DNA of 64,000 bases from Archegozetes longisetosus (GCA_018873245.2 JAEMBT020000004.1:9068652-9132651), one strand, 5' to 3'. Counted from the stretch's first letter, positions 25,440 to 38,557 are shown. A program made the numbers and translations. Notes: generated from the sequence alone by a model not told the origin.

Positions 25440-26288
25440 ATTTTATAATAATAATAATAAATTTATTCAGTAAAGCTAAGACTTCATAACACGTTGAAAT
25501 CTTATTACAAAATATCAATTAAAAATTTTATAAAATTTTTTATATTACTTTCATTTTTTACATGAGTCAGCAAACTATTAAAAAGATTTGCACCAAAGTA
25601 AAATATATTACATAACTCTAATTTATTAAGTGGCTTACGAATGAAATATCCATTTCTAGAGCTTTTATAAGAGTACAATTTGTCGAACCAATTTATGGGA
25701 ATAGTTTTATATTTGTATACTATATTGTCAATTAGCTCCAATGATTGAATTTCTCGCCTCTTTTAGGCTCATTAAGTTTGAAGTTCTCAATCTTTCATCA
25801 TATTTGATAACATACTTTCCCAATTTATAGATAAATTTTGTTATTTTTCTGAACTCTTTCTATACTATCATATTGTGTCTTATTTGGAGTAAAACATAGA
25901 TTAGAGAATTCAACAATGGGTAAAAAATAAGCTTTATATAGTCTTGAAAATACATTGCCAGGTGTTTATTGCCATACATTATGACAGATAGTTTTCAATA
26001 AATTAAATTTTGAAAATGCTTTTTTACTATTTCATTGCAATAATTATTGAAATGCTTTTTCTTATCATAAAATAAACCTAAATGTTTGTGCGTTTCTGCT
26101 ACTTTTAACGAAACACCACTCAGAGTATAGAAAGATAAGTTATTATTCCTCAGCTCTATTCTTAAGTGTTCATTCTTTTCTGGATTTAGTTTCAGCTCGT
26201 TTTGTTTGCAATATTGATCAATATAAAAGATATCATTTTGTAAAATATCATAGCTTAGAATATTTATCAATATCTGACGAGTTCTCAT
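25440..26288 (-). mobile_element. LINE 3' fragment, left arm
   Basis: Two minus-strand coding blocks (26,288-25,995 and 25,741-25,505) resemble the thumb and C-terminal part of a non-LTR reverse transcriptase: LKLNPEKNEHL followed by KHLGLFYDKKKHFNN, equivalent to KTxxM and LGxxxDxxLxF. Frames are broken. The 3' end carries AATAAA and an (ATT)n tail near 25,450, as LINEs do. The first roughly 60 bp also exist in the right arm, but the body does not. Confidence 0.75.
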
Positions 26289-26299
26289 TCATATTACTT

Positions 26300-29200
26300 T
26301 AACTATTCAACGAATAACAGACGTTTATCGAGTTGATTAGTAAGAGGAAAAATTTTTATCTATTGCATGTCTAATCGAATACAAGTGTTTTGCAATCAAA
26401 AGCTATAAACTAGTGCGCTTGGCAATAATTAGTAACTACTTGCCACTGAAAATATTTTTCCGCTAAACGTTATCACAATTACAATCAATAGCATTAGCAA
26501 TCGAACCCTTGCAGGAATGTGCTTCCAGATTGACGCGCAAAATCTTGCTTGTCCTTCAATATATGCAGTTTTAGTTTCAATTTCTGAGAAGCTCTTTAGC
26601 TTTAATTTTACGTTTCATTATTGTAATGTCTAATTATTTTAATTGGATTAATGAATGCTCAAAAACATTTTAGTGTTTTGTAAGCTATTAATTGATAAGT
26701 AGTGCAAACTCTGATTCGGTTTTAAGCAACCGGTTTGACTTGTATAGAAATTCGTTATGATTGAAAGCGAAATGACTAAATATTAATATTCTGTACTATT
26801 CAGTATTAATTATTAGGTTTTGGTTAAACTTCATCTTTAAATTGTACAAGCCTTTTGTTTTTATTTCAAGTAATTAAAAAGTACTTTTGGTCCTCCAGGC
26901 CTGATATATCGTTACTGAGAAGGTGATAATTGCATTCGATGTTACTGATCTTCTGAACATCTCGGCAAACATTTACAAACTTTATTTTGATAAAATCGGT
27001 TTTAGTCATACGTTTGACAGAGACATGATAACACTGATGAGGAACACATTTCCCTTATCAAAATTCATTTGATACACTGACACGTGTTATCTGTATGATA
27101 CTATACAAACCCGACTTGTCACCATATTTAGTACAATCGGAGTTTCTGTTACAAAATCTATTAACAGTTATGTCACGGAACTCATTCCATGGGTTTATTG
27201 TATGGTTGTTTTACAGCCATCACATAAACCATAATAAGTAGCACGAGTATTACAAAAATTAATGTGTTACATCTTCGGAAAAGTAACATTATTTGAGTTC
27301 ATTCATATGTCTCAATAGTTTATTGGCAATGGGTTCAAATTGTTTTTAAAAGGGACCGAAAACACTTTGAATTGTTGAGAATAAGCAGCTAAGCTACCAG
27401 ATAATCTTTACTGTAGTCAAAAATTATAAAAAATGCCTAAAACTTGATCTGCAGAGCAATGCTACTACTTAAACTCTTACCTTTGCTTTTAAACTGAATA
27501 ATAATTCATCTCAAATTGAGCAGAAAAAATCGACTTAAGTCGCAATATAAAATATCAAAATTCGGTAGATCTTATGAACTGATCGTGATTTATTTCTATC
27601 GAAATAGAGATATTTTTATCAGCGTTAAAGTTGAAAATGTTGTCGTTGAAAATAATGATGAACTTAAGTATTGTGAAAGTATTTAATGACAAGAGATTAA
27701 TAGTTTCGTTTTGAGATATTATTATAATTTAAATGATCTCGATGTGTTTGAGTTAATGAGAGTTTTGAATCCAAATGAAGTGTAATAAATTTGAGTAGAA
27801 ATTGTTTGAAAGAGGTTCCTTCGGAAGCATTCGCTGATCAAAATGGTATATTAGTGTATAGAGTTATATCTCCAAAGCTAGATTAGAATATGATCAAGAC
27901 TATAGGTTCGAATACTTTTATCGGTTTGACAAAATTCACTCATTTATCATTAGATCATCACATAAATACACACTAGAAGAGTATATCTTTAAATTCACTG
28001 AAATCTCTGGACATCCGTTCGTCTCTTTGAAAAAAATTATTTGTATAATAACAGCTTGAATGAGAAAATAATAGAAGACAACCACTGCCGTATGAGTGTA
28101 CATAAGCTTCCTTGAATATGGTCAGAAGAGGTAATCTATTCTGTTCGGTCAAGAATTATGTGGTTTGCAAGCCTAATTATAATAACTGAATGATTTTCTA
28201 ACCAGAACCCATTAACTAACGCGTCCCCAATTCGTTTTCGAATTGGTTTTTAATTATCAACCTGAAATCCAAAAGCATTGAATCCTCATGTCTTGAGTAA
28301 AGTCTGAGAGTTTAATACCAACATCAGTTGTCTATTATCTTAGTTAATTTCGTTTCTCCGAAATACCGAAGCAAATAATTGAATAGTCCTGTAAAAATTC
28401 TATTTGACTAACTTTTAATACACTGATTGACAAAATGATTGTCTCTTGAAAATTATGAGTCGAACAAAATTTCGATGTAAACTTTAATAGTTGTAGATTT
28501 CAAGTGATATCTTTGAATTAAATTTGAATTACATATAACTTTATTTATCTTTAAAAGAAAATAAGTGTTTAATAGGGTGCTAACTGTATAGGGTTAACTA
28601 TATTTATAGGGTATAAGTCAATAATATAGGAAATAACCAGTCCTATAATGAAAAATATTTTGTCAAAATGTTATTCTATACTCGTATAACTTTGGCTAAA
28701 TCGTCAACTGATGGAAAGATTACAATTAGTAAAACCTTCATAAAATTCACAAAACAGCAATTCAAGGTTATTGATTTAACAACAAATAGTCTGTAAATAA
28801 GTTAAAGAATTTTCATCGTCAAGATGCTGTCTTAAGATTACGTTGAATTAAATCATAGGTAATGAGAGTACAATCAATTTATTGGAATTAGAAATCTTAA
28901 GAGGCGACTATTTTCACATTTTTCATAGAAATTGTTTAATGTCTAGTTGTTTTTTTGAGGAAGGTTTGTTATTATTTATATTATTGTCTCTTCATTTTTC
29001 AACCTCTTGGCTGTCGCCCATTATGTTAGCTTTTGGTCTATTTGCAAGTATATGAAAATATCTGTCATGGTCATCATTTTGTCGTTTTATAGAAGGTAGT
29101 CAATTAACCACATTTAAGATCGAATTAGCTCAGTATTTTTACTGCATCTAAGTCATTAAGTATGACGTCAAGAGTCTTTTGATAGAATCAATTAATTTAT

Positions 29201-29590
29201 AATTGAGGACAAATTTTTCCTCTTCTGAACAAATTAAAAGTATTTGCATATAGATCGTTGTTTAAGGTTGAAATATTTAGGAGGCCTAGAGAAAGATAAC
29301 GAAATGGAACTACAAAGTCAGCAATGGCTAAATTCGCTCAAAAGATGAATGCAATATCGTTTTCTTATTTTTGAGGTCATGCGTTACACAGATGTATGTG
29401 GTACGAAAATGGCTAGAAAATCAATAGATCTCTTCATTGGAACATGTCAGCAATCAGCAAATGAATAGAATATTTGGAAATAACTCAATCCTATTAACTG
29501 ATTGTTGAAGACAGAATTTCCAAAGATTATAGCTTTGCAATCACTTTAAATTTACTTATCTATTATTACTCAGGTAATTGACAATTAATT
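26300..29590. other. Inner left arm, long gene-free block
   Basis: No coding stretch of note on either strand. From about 26,380 it is almost base-for-base the reverse complement of the block ending near 50,740, apart from a 28-bp indel near 26,570. Confidence 0.65.
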
Positions 29591-29600
29591 ATGAAAATAG

Positions 29601-30059
29601 TAGAGATGAAAATTGAGACTAAGATCAAAGCTATACCTTATTCTTAGTCCGTCTCACCTCCTAGTCTTTAGCCTTAGTTTAGTCTCTTAGCCTATATTTA
29701 ACAATATAAATTCGAGGCGTTAGCCGAAGAGTAGCCTCCTGGAAAGCTTTCAAAATTTAAATGGCTTATAGAAGTCTAAGAAATGTTTAAATATTTAGGA
29801 CTGAAATTTTGTCGTTACCATCAACTTGTTCCAAATGCTTATAACTAAACTCTTTATCATTATCAACATTTCTTATGTAGTCAATGATTTTTGTCGAATA
29901 AAAGACAGATTTGTCTCCTAAATAACAAATAATTTTATAGTCAGGAATGAATAAAACTTATGCGTGATAAATGTGATACTATTTAAATGTATTTAGAGGC
30001 AAAAATTGTTGTATAATGAAAGACTAAGACTAGGACTATGACTAAAATTTTCATCTCTA
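29601..30059. mobile_element. hAT MITE (459 bp), left-arm copy
   Basis: The terminal inverted repeats are TAGAGATGAAAATT at both ends, flanked by 8-bp target duplications GAAAATAG (29,593-29,600) and GAAGATAG (30,060-30,067), one mismatch apart. The subterminal parts contain repeated GACTAAG or CTTAGTC words. There is no coding capacity. The same element with the same flanks is at 47,083-47,540. Confidence 0.88.
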
Positions 30060-30067
30060 GAAGATAG

Positions 30068-32860
30068 TTTCTAAATGGCACATTCATACATTCTTGAGAC
30101 CATTCACAATTTCACTCGTTATCTTGATTCAAAGTTTACGTAAACTTTTCATAATGGCATAAAAACATTATGAAGAGAGTTTTGTTTAAGTATTCTATAA
30201 AATGGTTGAGTGTCCGGGTAGTAATTGAAACTAAGCTGAGGCATCAGATCGCGAGCCAGCCTCGTGCAATTCTCACGTAGATTAAGTTATTTTGGTGGAA
30301 GGACAGTAGCGTGTGAGTGACACTTCATAGGGCTAGATGAAAGAGATGACTCAATTTAACTCAGGTATGCGAACATCAGTTAAAAACCGAGTTTTGACCT
30401 AACTGTCAAGTTCAAATCCCTTTCGGCAGAAAGCCATTCGGCGGAAATAATTTATTTCGTGCACATCTTCAGACAGTCATTGAAACTGTTACCAATTAGC
30501 TTATTTCTTGCCTGAGAAATAATAAGGTCGAAATCTTAAATTATTTGCGTTCTTGCTGATCACTTTATTTTAACAATTATATATCCTGTTTATTTCATTT
30601 TAAAAAATCAATGTTTTCAAAATCAAGTCAGAGCTCATGTTCGCAGCAATGTGTGCACTATAGGCCAGTTTCAGGAGATATGCATTACTAAAGAAATACT
30701 GGTTCACTAAACATGTATAATTTACAACAGACATAGCTTTTCGGTGATAAGAAGTAGTCAAATCGGTAGTTTAATCGATTTTAATGGGAATGTAAAAGTA
30801 GCATAAATTGAACTACAATTGTACTATAACACAATAATTGCAAGTTTAATCTTTTCGAATTCGACTTAATTCATCCATAAAAGGTGTCTGTGAGTGCTGG
30901 TCGTATCGTTTGTTTTTCAAGAAAAATAGTTATGAGCATAGGTTTAATGAGCTCACCGTTTAGCGGTCCGATCAACACATTCAGTACATATCTATTGCAA
31001 ACGTCTGTCTCATCCTTAATAAAACAAACGTCAATCTTGCAATTATATCCTTAATTATGTACACAGTTTTAGTATAAAGAGGTTTTATATAATACTTTGT
31101 AGAGTTAATCTATCAGTTATGACCAGTTCAATAATGCTTTAGTCATATCAGCTAAATTATGTTCACAACTTTCTTTTTCTTTTCTGCATCGCAGAGCGAC
31201 TCAAAAATCATGTGTTATCGTAAGTATTTTGACGATTTCTTCATTCTCTGAATGTTTAGCTGAGTGATGTGTTTACTGATTCTACTTTTTAAGTGATTAT
31301 TCGTAAATCTAACTTCTCTGTCGCATATATTGCAATAGAATTTTCTCCACTAATTGAAAATGCTTATTTCCTTTCACACCAACTAATTTTGAGTATAATT
31401 TTGATTTCGCTTTAGGTACTCTAAATCACAAAAATTTCAATGAAAGTATAAAATTTTCACAAAAATCACCACTGAAACAGTTTTGCCTTTACTTTCGAAA
31501 TGAAACAAGATACTGTTAAAGATAATATATTTATATATATAAATGATATTATGAGTAGTTTCAAAGTATTTCTTTAATACTTTTCTGAGAATTATTTTAT
31601 AAAAGTTTATCAAAACTGGTATGAAACAGTCAAATTAGTTGAAAACCAGTTCTGTCCAGGGGTAAAGCATAAAGTCGGCAAAACAAGTCAGATAACAGTT
31701 TGTATTTAAAATCTAAAACATATAAAAATTTAAACCAATTAAACGACTATCAAAGTTAATAATTGAGGAAAAGATCGATTTTCACTGAAAAGTCACTTCT
31801 CTACTTATAATACAGTTAATAAAAGTAAATGAGAAAATTCAATCCTAGAAATTTGCAAATATTTTCTTATATTACTGTTTATTTTATTTCGTTTTGATGA
31901 CACCCAAAGAAAACATTTTGAAATTTAAAGTTTAGAGTTAAAAATCTCTGATTGTAAAGAACAATTTACATAAGATAATAACTTATTGATTCATTTCGAC
32001 TATTTTTCTAAAATTTAAAAACTATAAAATAAACTAAAATCTTTGAATATCTAATAAGGGTGAGATTATTTCAACACGAAGAAAAAATTATTAAATTTAG
32101 TCACTTTCTTTTCATAAGAATAACATTAAAATCAATTTGAAAGAAATTACTAATTTTGATCCAAATAAACTTTTAGAATCAACAGATTCAATCAATCAAG
32201 GAAATCACTTATATACGTTAAGATATCTCTATATCCGTCTTTTCTGAAATCGAGAAATCAATTTATAATAAATTGATTATTTTAGCGATTGTTTCTTTTA
32301 TCCTATTGAAAAGCTTTGTTTCCTTATTTTTACGAAAGGTAATGAAAACTATTTCATATTAATCGGTGATTTGTCTTAACTCATAAACGCTAGATATCAT
32401 TGCAATATAACTATTATGCAGGCTGTCTTTTGATAATTATTCCAAACTCAATCATTACAGGAGTTGTAAAAATGAAATAAAGCCATCAAATGCCAAGTAA
32501 AACTAGTGATTCTTAAAACGTTATTATTGAAATGTTACGCTACTCGAAACATATTAATTTCTTATATTGAAAAAATGTGACAAGTTCTTCACTAAACTAA
32601 AATAACATGTACTAAAAGAAAGTAAGATCTGTATTTTTTCAAAAATACAGGAATATATATTATAGAAATCATTATAAATTGGATTGAATAACATCTGTAA
32701 AATTAATTATATTGTTATTTACAAATAATTAAAAAGTTAAAAAGTAACAAAAATAGGTTTCATTAAATTATTTAAGTCATATTTGTTAAAGAAAATCTAT
32801 TATTTTTCGTAGACTTTAATCGATTAGAATTTATAGATTTTTAAGTTCAATCGGATTTCC
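30068..32860. other. Inner left arm, gene-free block downstream of the NRF-6-like gene
   Basis: No gene recognised. Identical or nearly so to the reverse of 44,513-47,074, up to a sharp end at about 32,625. Beyond that, the two arms are homologous but diverged. Confidence 0.6.
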
Positions 32861-32869
32861 ATTGGCATT

Positions 32870-35800
32870 TTAGTCGTCATGTAGATGTTTATTAATCTGT
32901 GGTTTGAAAATTAATTTAAATATGTTGGCATAAGGAGCTTCAAAAATACAATATAACAGATAAGATAGAAATATAGATTGAACGGCATCAGCATAGGCAA
33001 TAAATGTCTAAGATAAATAAAGAACAAATTAAAATAATCAACTTTATAAAATTGAACTGCATTTATTAACACACTAATACTTACAAGATTTTCTTGACGT
33101 AAGATTATTGGACTTCTTATTGTGAAAAAGTTGTGCCAAATGGGAACGATATGCATTAGATAAATGCAGAATGTTAAACGACTCAATGGTTGTAAACAAT
33201 TACTCGAAAGTATTTTGCTTATAAGGCCTCCTCTACCAGTTACACATTCGTAACAAATCCACGTCACACCTGATGACCATAAGAGTCGGATTATACCAAA
33301 TACTATCGCAGATTCTAATGGAATATCAACTACAGTTTCACTTTGTGCGAAACCATACGATGCAAATGGTATCAAAAGAGTTAAGGGAAATAAAATTATC
33401 CATAATATCCAACGAATTATCTAAACAGTTATTCAACAAATAATGTTTATAGTTTTAATTCGATTTGAGTTTGCCGATATTTTCTCAAATATTTTTTCTT
33501 ACACATTTTATGTTATATTGGGTTTTTCTTATCAAAATTAATCCTAGAATTGCACCAAAAAAGTATGGAATCAAATGATTATAAGTCGCGAATATAAATA
33601 TTCCAACTTCTTCAATTGGAAACCTTGATTTGAATAAAGAATTGTTTAGATCATTATATAAAATGTAATCTGAATTTTAATACAAAAGGTTATTCCAATT
33701 TATTTGATCAGAAAATGTAATACAATAATAACACACACTCAAAGTTTTCCAAACTTCTCATAGACTATTATAGTAGATTAGAGCACTACTTAATGTTAAC
33801 TACGCATTACTTTGCAAATCATCTTAAAATGGTAAAATCTATTGATCCCAAAGTTGAGTATGCAATATTGATACTTTCCAAGAATAGTTTCACCCACCGA
33901 GAGATAAAAAAGCAGCTAGAACATGATGGCTACAAGATATCATTGGGTACAATTAGTAATGTAGTGAACAAAGTAGGTTTAAGAAGAAGTAGTGGCATTT
34001 TAAATGAGAAAGTGTCTTATAAGACAAAACCAAGAACCGCAAGAACTAAGTAGATGATCAGAAAGGTGAAGACTGCCATAAATACACCCAATCCACCAAC
34101 ACAAAACCAATTGTCTCGAAAGCTGAAGGTGTCACAATCAGTAATTAACCGCATCATTCACGAAGATCTTAATTACGTCACTAGAAGAAAGACCAAAGTA
34201 CATATGTTGAAACTCGAACACATGAAAAACAGAAAGACTAATACTAGAAAATTGTATGAAAACCATTTGGCCAAAAACCGAAGCGAATACGTAGTGACAA
34301 TAGATGAAGCGTATATTTATCTTAATTACTGCAATGGTGAGAGGAAGATATGCTACGTTAAAAGAGGAGAGACACCACCTGAAACTTGGATGAAATACTG
34401 CAAAGAAAAGTTTCCCGTTGGGTTTATGGTAGTCGGAGCATTGACTGGCAGAGGAACTTTACCACTTATAAAAATTCCAAACAATGTAAAAATTAATGCA
34501 AGAAATTATGTCGACTTTTTACTAAAGCCACTATTAGAAAGATATTTGCCACAATTGTATCCTCACGAGCTGTACAAAGTGTTTCTGCACCACGACAAGG
34601 CAACTGCACATACAGCAGACTTTACTCAGCAATATCTGATAGGTCTTCAAAACAGGACGGCTATGGATTTTATTAAAAATGAAGACATTCTAGTGAAGTC
34701 TTATGATACTAGTCCTATGGATTTCTACGCTTTCGGTTATCTTAAACAGCGACTATTTCGTAGACGTGCAACCTCTATACCAGGGCTTTGGAAAGTGTTA
34801 CAAGATGAGTGGTCATACATTACTATTGATAACATACGTCGTGTGCTTAACGAATGGAAAAAACGATGTCGAGCGGTTAGCAGGGGTCATGGAGGACACA
34901 TAGAGCACATCAAAAATATTCATAAGCGTCATTTGTTATTATAAACTAAATATCTCTGTTGATCAAATAAATTGGAATAACCTTTTGTGGTATTTTACCT
35001 TTTCTCTGGATGAAGAAAAATTGATGGATTGGGAGCATTTGCAATTCCAGTCAACACGATCAATATGGGAACAATGAAACCAAGAATTATCATTAAAACT
35101 ATGTATGATTTGCTTAATACTGGTCTCCGATAATAGAAATAAATGACGAAATACAAAAGTATATGAAGTTGAAAATCACAACTCATATACCACGTTATGT
35201 TATTGCACTATCAAATTCAAAGTTTAAATTAATTGATTGTAAGTGATTCGAATTTTTGTATACCACAAAGGAAGGATGCATCCAATTGTTGATGAATAGC
35301 AGGTTAGTCCACCATGAATTATAACACGGGTCTGTCACTTGGTCGGTGAATTCTGGATGAAATAAAGGACCAGAACCGAAAAGCGGCCAAATTATTATGA
35401 AACATATCATTCCAACTGTTGGTGGACTGAATCTAGTTTAATCAGGTTCATTAGTTTATTAAACGTTTTAAACATAAATGTCTATTAAAGTTTAGTTTTT
35501 AAACGAGATATCTCTCCAAAACAACAATCAATTACCTCATCCATCGAAGTAAAATAAAGTTGAATATGTTGATTGGATCCTTCTTAAAAACTGGTAAGAT
35601 TGAATGTATGGTCAGAAAACCACTATTAAAGAAAATTCAAAATAATTCAACACTTTATAGAATGCTTTCGAGCCGAATTATTATTTAATTGAACTATGTC
35701 AACCTGATTATAAAAAATGTTCCGACTGCTAGTCCGGCATTTAATATCAAATGAGTTGGCAAACGCTGGGCCAATATTCTGATATCAGTCAGTCGAAAAA

Positions 35801-37387
35801 CTGGTGATACTCTTTCTTGAAGTTCAAGAACTGGGTGGAATAGATAAATGTGTCCAATTAGTACCCAAAACATCGATATTACTCTCAAGCCATGAATGTA
35901 TTTGAATTGTCCTTCTCTGTTCTTTGTTGTATCGATTTCAAATAATAGTTTGTTATTATTCACAAAAGAATAACATTCCAAAAGCTTTATAGCAAATGAT
36001 TTATTACTGAAGTTGAGATATTTCAACAAAGTTCCGATTATTATAAGAATAACGTTTACCAAAATTATTGCTCTGCAGAAAAAATACTCATATCAATAGT
36101 TTTATTAAATTCAATTTATGGCTTGAAATGCAATAAAAACTTAAATTTTGTCTCTGAAAAAATTTTCCATCAGTTACTGCATTATTTTTGAACTGTGATT
36201 GTGATCCAAATTTTCAGAGATAACATGTTCATTTGCACTTCAAACATGATATAGTATTGAATACATAGCAATTTTTTTGTCCAAATTTCAAAGGCTTTCT
36301 ATCAATTTCTTCTTGTGTTGAACAGTGTCTCACTCTCAATCTTAAGTCCGACAATGAGGTCAAGGCTTAAGTTTAATCATAAAGTAATGGAAAGGTATTG
36401 ATAAATGATAAAAACTTTAATTTTTTCGTTTTCAAGAATCTGTTAGAATTTAATGTAAGTTTTAAACACTTACTCTTAGCCAATATCTGCTGAATCTCAT
36501 TCTCAGTACAAACAGATGGCAAACAGATACCATTAGCCAAAGGAGCAAATTCATCTACTTTGACCCAATAGTTGATAACAGATTCATAATAAGAATTCTC
36601 ATATTTTGTATTATTCAGATTTATTTTTTGTACTGGTTTTGGTGGACGTAATTCTAGAAAACAATACTTTCCACTTATTGGAAAACCATTATTTTCCTCC
36701 TTTATAGATAAACATTGGTCGTAATCACCGAATGATGAAAACGAACCACTGATGAAACCTGAGGGCCAGCGACCCATTGAGTCCCACACTGTTTGATAAA
36801 AGTTACATTAATTAACATAACTTCGAATTTTTCTGTTTTGAGGAAAAATCTGAGGGGAAAGCATTAAAAAAATTCTTTTCGTGTATATTACATAGAAATA
36901 AATGATTTTACCGCAGAATTTTGACTCATTGTTGAGAATCACGCTCACCTATAATGCTCTATTAGTGAGGTTCAGCGTTCGAAAATCTACTTATCTTATT
37001 CTTAATTAAATTTGAACAGTTTTCAAAATCTAACGTTACTCAACTAGAATGTGAGTGTAACTTACAACAAGGGGGCACAGTTCGGCATTTGATATCTCGT
37101 TAGAACTCACTTTTCAGAGCCCATTCATCTTTTGTAGCTCCAAGTAATAGACGTTCGATACTTGTAATACATTCTGACGAAACATTTAAACCAATTTTAG
37201 CAGAATCTAATTGAGCCAAGAGTTGATCGGTTTGAGATTTACAAATTCTTTCAAAATTGTCTAAAATTTTGATCCATTTCTCAGTATAAGAATTATTACT
37301 GTCATCGCTATTATCGATACAATCAATAGAGTTCAGAAAAATTGTTGAAACAATCAGCAAACTTAATATCTCATTCAACAAATACAT
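32870..37387 (-). CDS. NRF-6-like multipass acyltransferase, left copy (nine exons)
   Basis: Exons: 37,387-37,111; 36,788-36,474; 36,070-35,704; 35,622-35,536; 35,432-35,264; 35,207-34,999; 33,623-33,503; 33,420-33,085; 33,007-32,870. Together 2,019 nt, 672 aa. It belongs to the nose-resistant-to-fluoxetine family, membrane acyltransferase-3 proteins of nematodes and arthropods implicated in lipid or drug transport; the exact substrate is unknown. Visible are a signal peptide (1-23), the NRF domain from residue 93 (MGRWPSGFISG, GDYDQC, CLPSVC), then about ten membrane segments with His271 in WVLIGH, SGFL, and WYMSCDFQ. The exon 2-3 junction is the least certain; a small exon may be missing there. 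Intron 6 carries a mariner. The C-terminus is 21 residues shorter than in the mirror copy. It is head-to-head with that copy across 1.17 kb. Confidence 0.85.
33683..34987 (+). mobile_element. Tc1/mariner element (1,305 bp) in intron 6 of the left NRF-6-like gene
   Basis: The terminal inverted repeats are CAAAAGGTTATTCCAATTTA (28 bp in all, to TTGATCA) at 33,683 and its complement ending at 34,987. The flanking TA is 33,681-33,682; the other copy reads TG (CA on the gene strand), one change from TA. The mirror intron at about 40,950-40,970 shows the empty site with a single TA. It is oriented opposite to the host gene. The insertion therefore happened in one arm only. Confidence 0.92.
33793..34944 (+). 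pseudogene. Mariner-family transposase with one in-frame stop, DD41D-like
   Basis: A single reading frame of 383 codons interrupted only by a TAG at 34,051-34,053. The N-terminal part holds a helix-turn-helix (FTHREIKKQLEHDGYKIS) and the second part another (KLKVSQSVINRII). The catalytic motifs are VVTIDEAYIYL (first Asp), FLHHDKATAH (second Asp) and SPMDFYAFGYLK (third Asp). There are 41 residues between the second and third Asp, the spacing of the DD41D group (rosa family), rather than the 34 of classical mariner. Apart from the stop it looks complete and young, consistent with its intact ends. A sequencing error or read-through cannot be told from inactivation. Confidence 0.82.
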
Positions 37388-38557
37388 AATTGAAGCCTTA
37401 TGACTATTGTTGAAATTACTTATTTGGAATAATTAAATTTATTTTTTGGAAGAATTATGTAGTTTTCTAACTTCATAAAATGTAAAAATCGGACAAATTA
37501 ATTCGTCAACTATCGCTAAAGTTGAAATATTGTAAAATCCGAGACTGATAGAAAGAGAACTGAATCAAGGAGAAACACGATGTTTTAAAGGGAGATTTAG
37601 CCCCTTCTGTGGGTATGTGTTGAGTAAATATAGGTCGTACCTGAAGGTGTTGATAGCTCGTTTTCTTTGAGGATTGGATTATATCTCCAGTTGATAATTA
37701 CCAGAGGATGGTTCTTATAGCTGATCAAATATTAGTGCGAATTATAAAAATAATTAAAAGGAATTCAGGAAAAACAAAACGATAAAAAAATTTAAGAAGC
37801 CCCTTTAAATTAAATTGCAAGTTAAATGCGAATACTTGACTAGACATCAAAGGGAGGAATAAAGCACACCCTATCTAGAAAGGACAACCATTGCTATAAG
37901 GTGTTTACAAATATTCAACTTCCCAACATTTTAATAGTCATGATATTCAAATGGCTGTATCTTATAAATTAAATTTACGAGCAACTTCCTTATAAGAGAT
38001 TTCGAAATCAAGTTCATTTACAAATTCTTTACCTTGATATTACTGCTTAATTCTAGAGATGCCGTCATAATCACAGGGTGTGCTTTATTCCTCCCTTTGA
38101 TGTCTAGTCAAGTATTCGCATTTAACTTGCAATTTAATTTAAAGGGGCTTCTTAAATTTTTTTATCGTTTTGTTTTTCCTGAATTCCTTTTAATTATTTT
38201 TATAATTCGCACTAATATTTGATCAGCTATAAGAACCATCCTCTGGTAATTATCAACTGGAGATATAATCCAATCCTCAAAGAAAACGAGCTATCAACAC
38301 CTTCAGGTACGACCTATATTTACTCAACACATACCCACAGAAGGGGCTAAATCTCCCTTTAAAACATCGTGTTTCTCCTTGATTCAGTTCTCTTCTATCA
38401 GTCTCGATTTTACAATATTTCAACTTTAGCGATAGTTGACGAATTAATTTGTCCGATTTTTACATTTTATGAAGTTAGAAAACTACATAATTCTTCCAAA
38501 AAATAAATTTAATTATTCCAAATAAGTAATTTCAACAATAGTCATAAGGCTTCAATT
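37388..38557. promoter_or_regulatory. Shared divergent upstream region of the two NRF-6-like genes
   Basis: The 1,170 bp between the two start codons consists of two mirrored halves, so each gene has essentially the same upstream sequence, plus the unique 202-bp centre. A bidirectional or duplicated promoter is inferred from position. I see no convincing TATA box or named motif. Confidence 0.5.
37873..38074. other. Unique centre (spacer) of palindrome 2
   Basis: The arms meet at AAAGCACACCCT on the left and AGGGTGTGCTTT on the right. The 202 bp between are not mirrored and hold no gene. Confidence 0.85.

Larger units (their letters stand above)
18520..37872 (+). repeat. Palindrome 2, left arm
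   Basis: Reverse-complementary to 38,075-55,190 apart from arm-specific insertions. Mirror coordinates sum to about 75,944 near the centre, 74,631 beyond the mariner insertion and about 77,130 beyond the right-arm insertion. Similarity is mosaic: near-identical at about 33,240-37,872 and 26,380-32,625, clearly diverged at about 32,630-33,240 and 18,520-25,430. Confidence 0.92.

Noticed and set aside
30210..30440. Possible tRNA or tRNA-derived SINE (GTTCAAATCCC box)
   Set aside because: The B-box-like word has no pairing T-arm stem and no A box at a suitable distance; no cloverleaf can be drawn.
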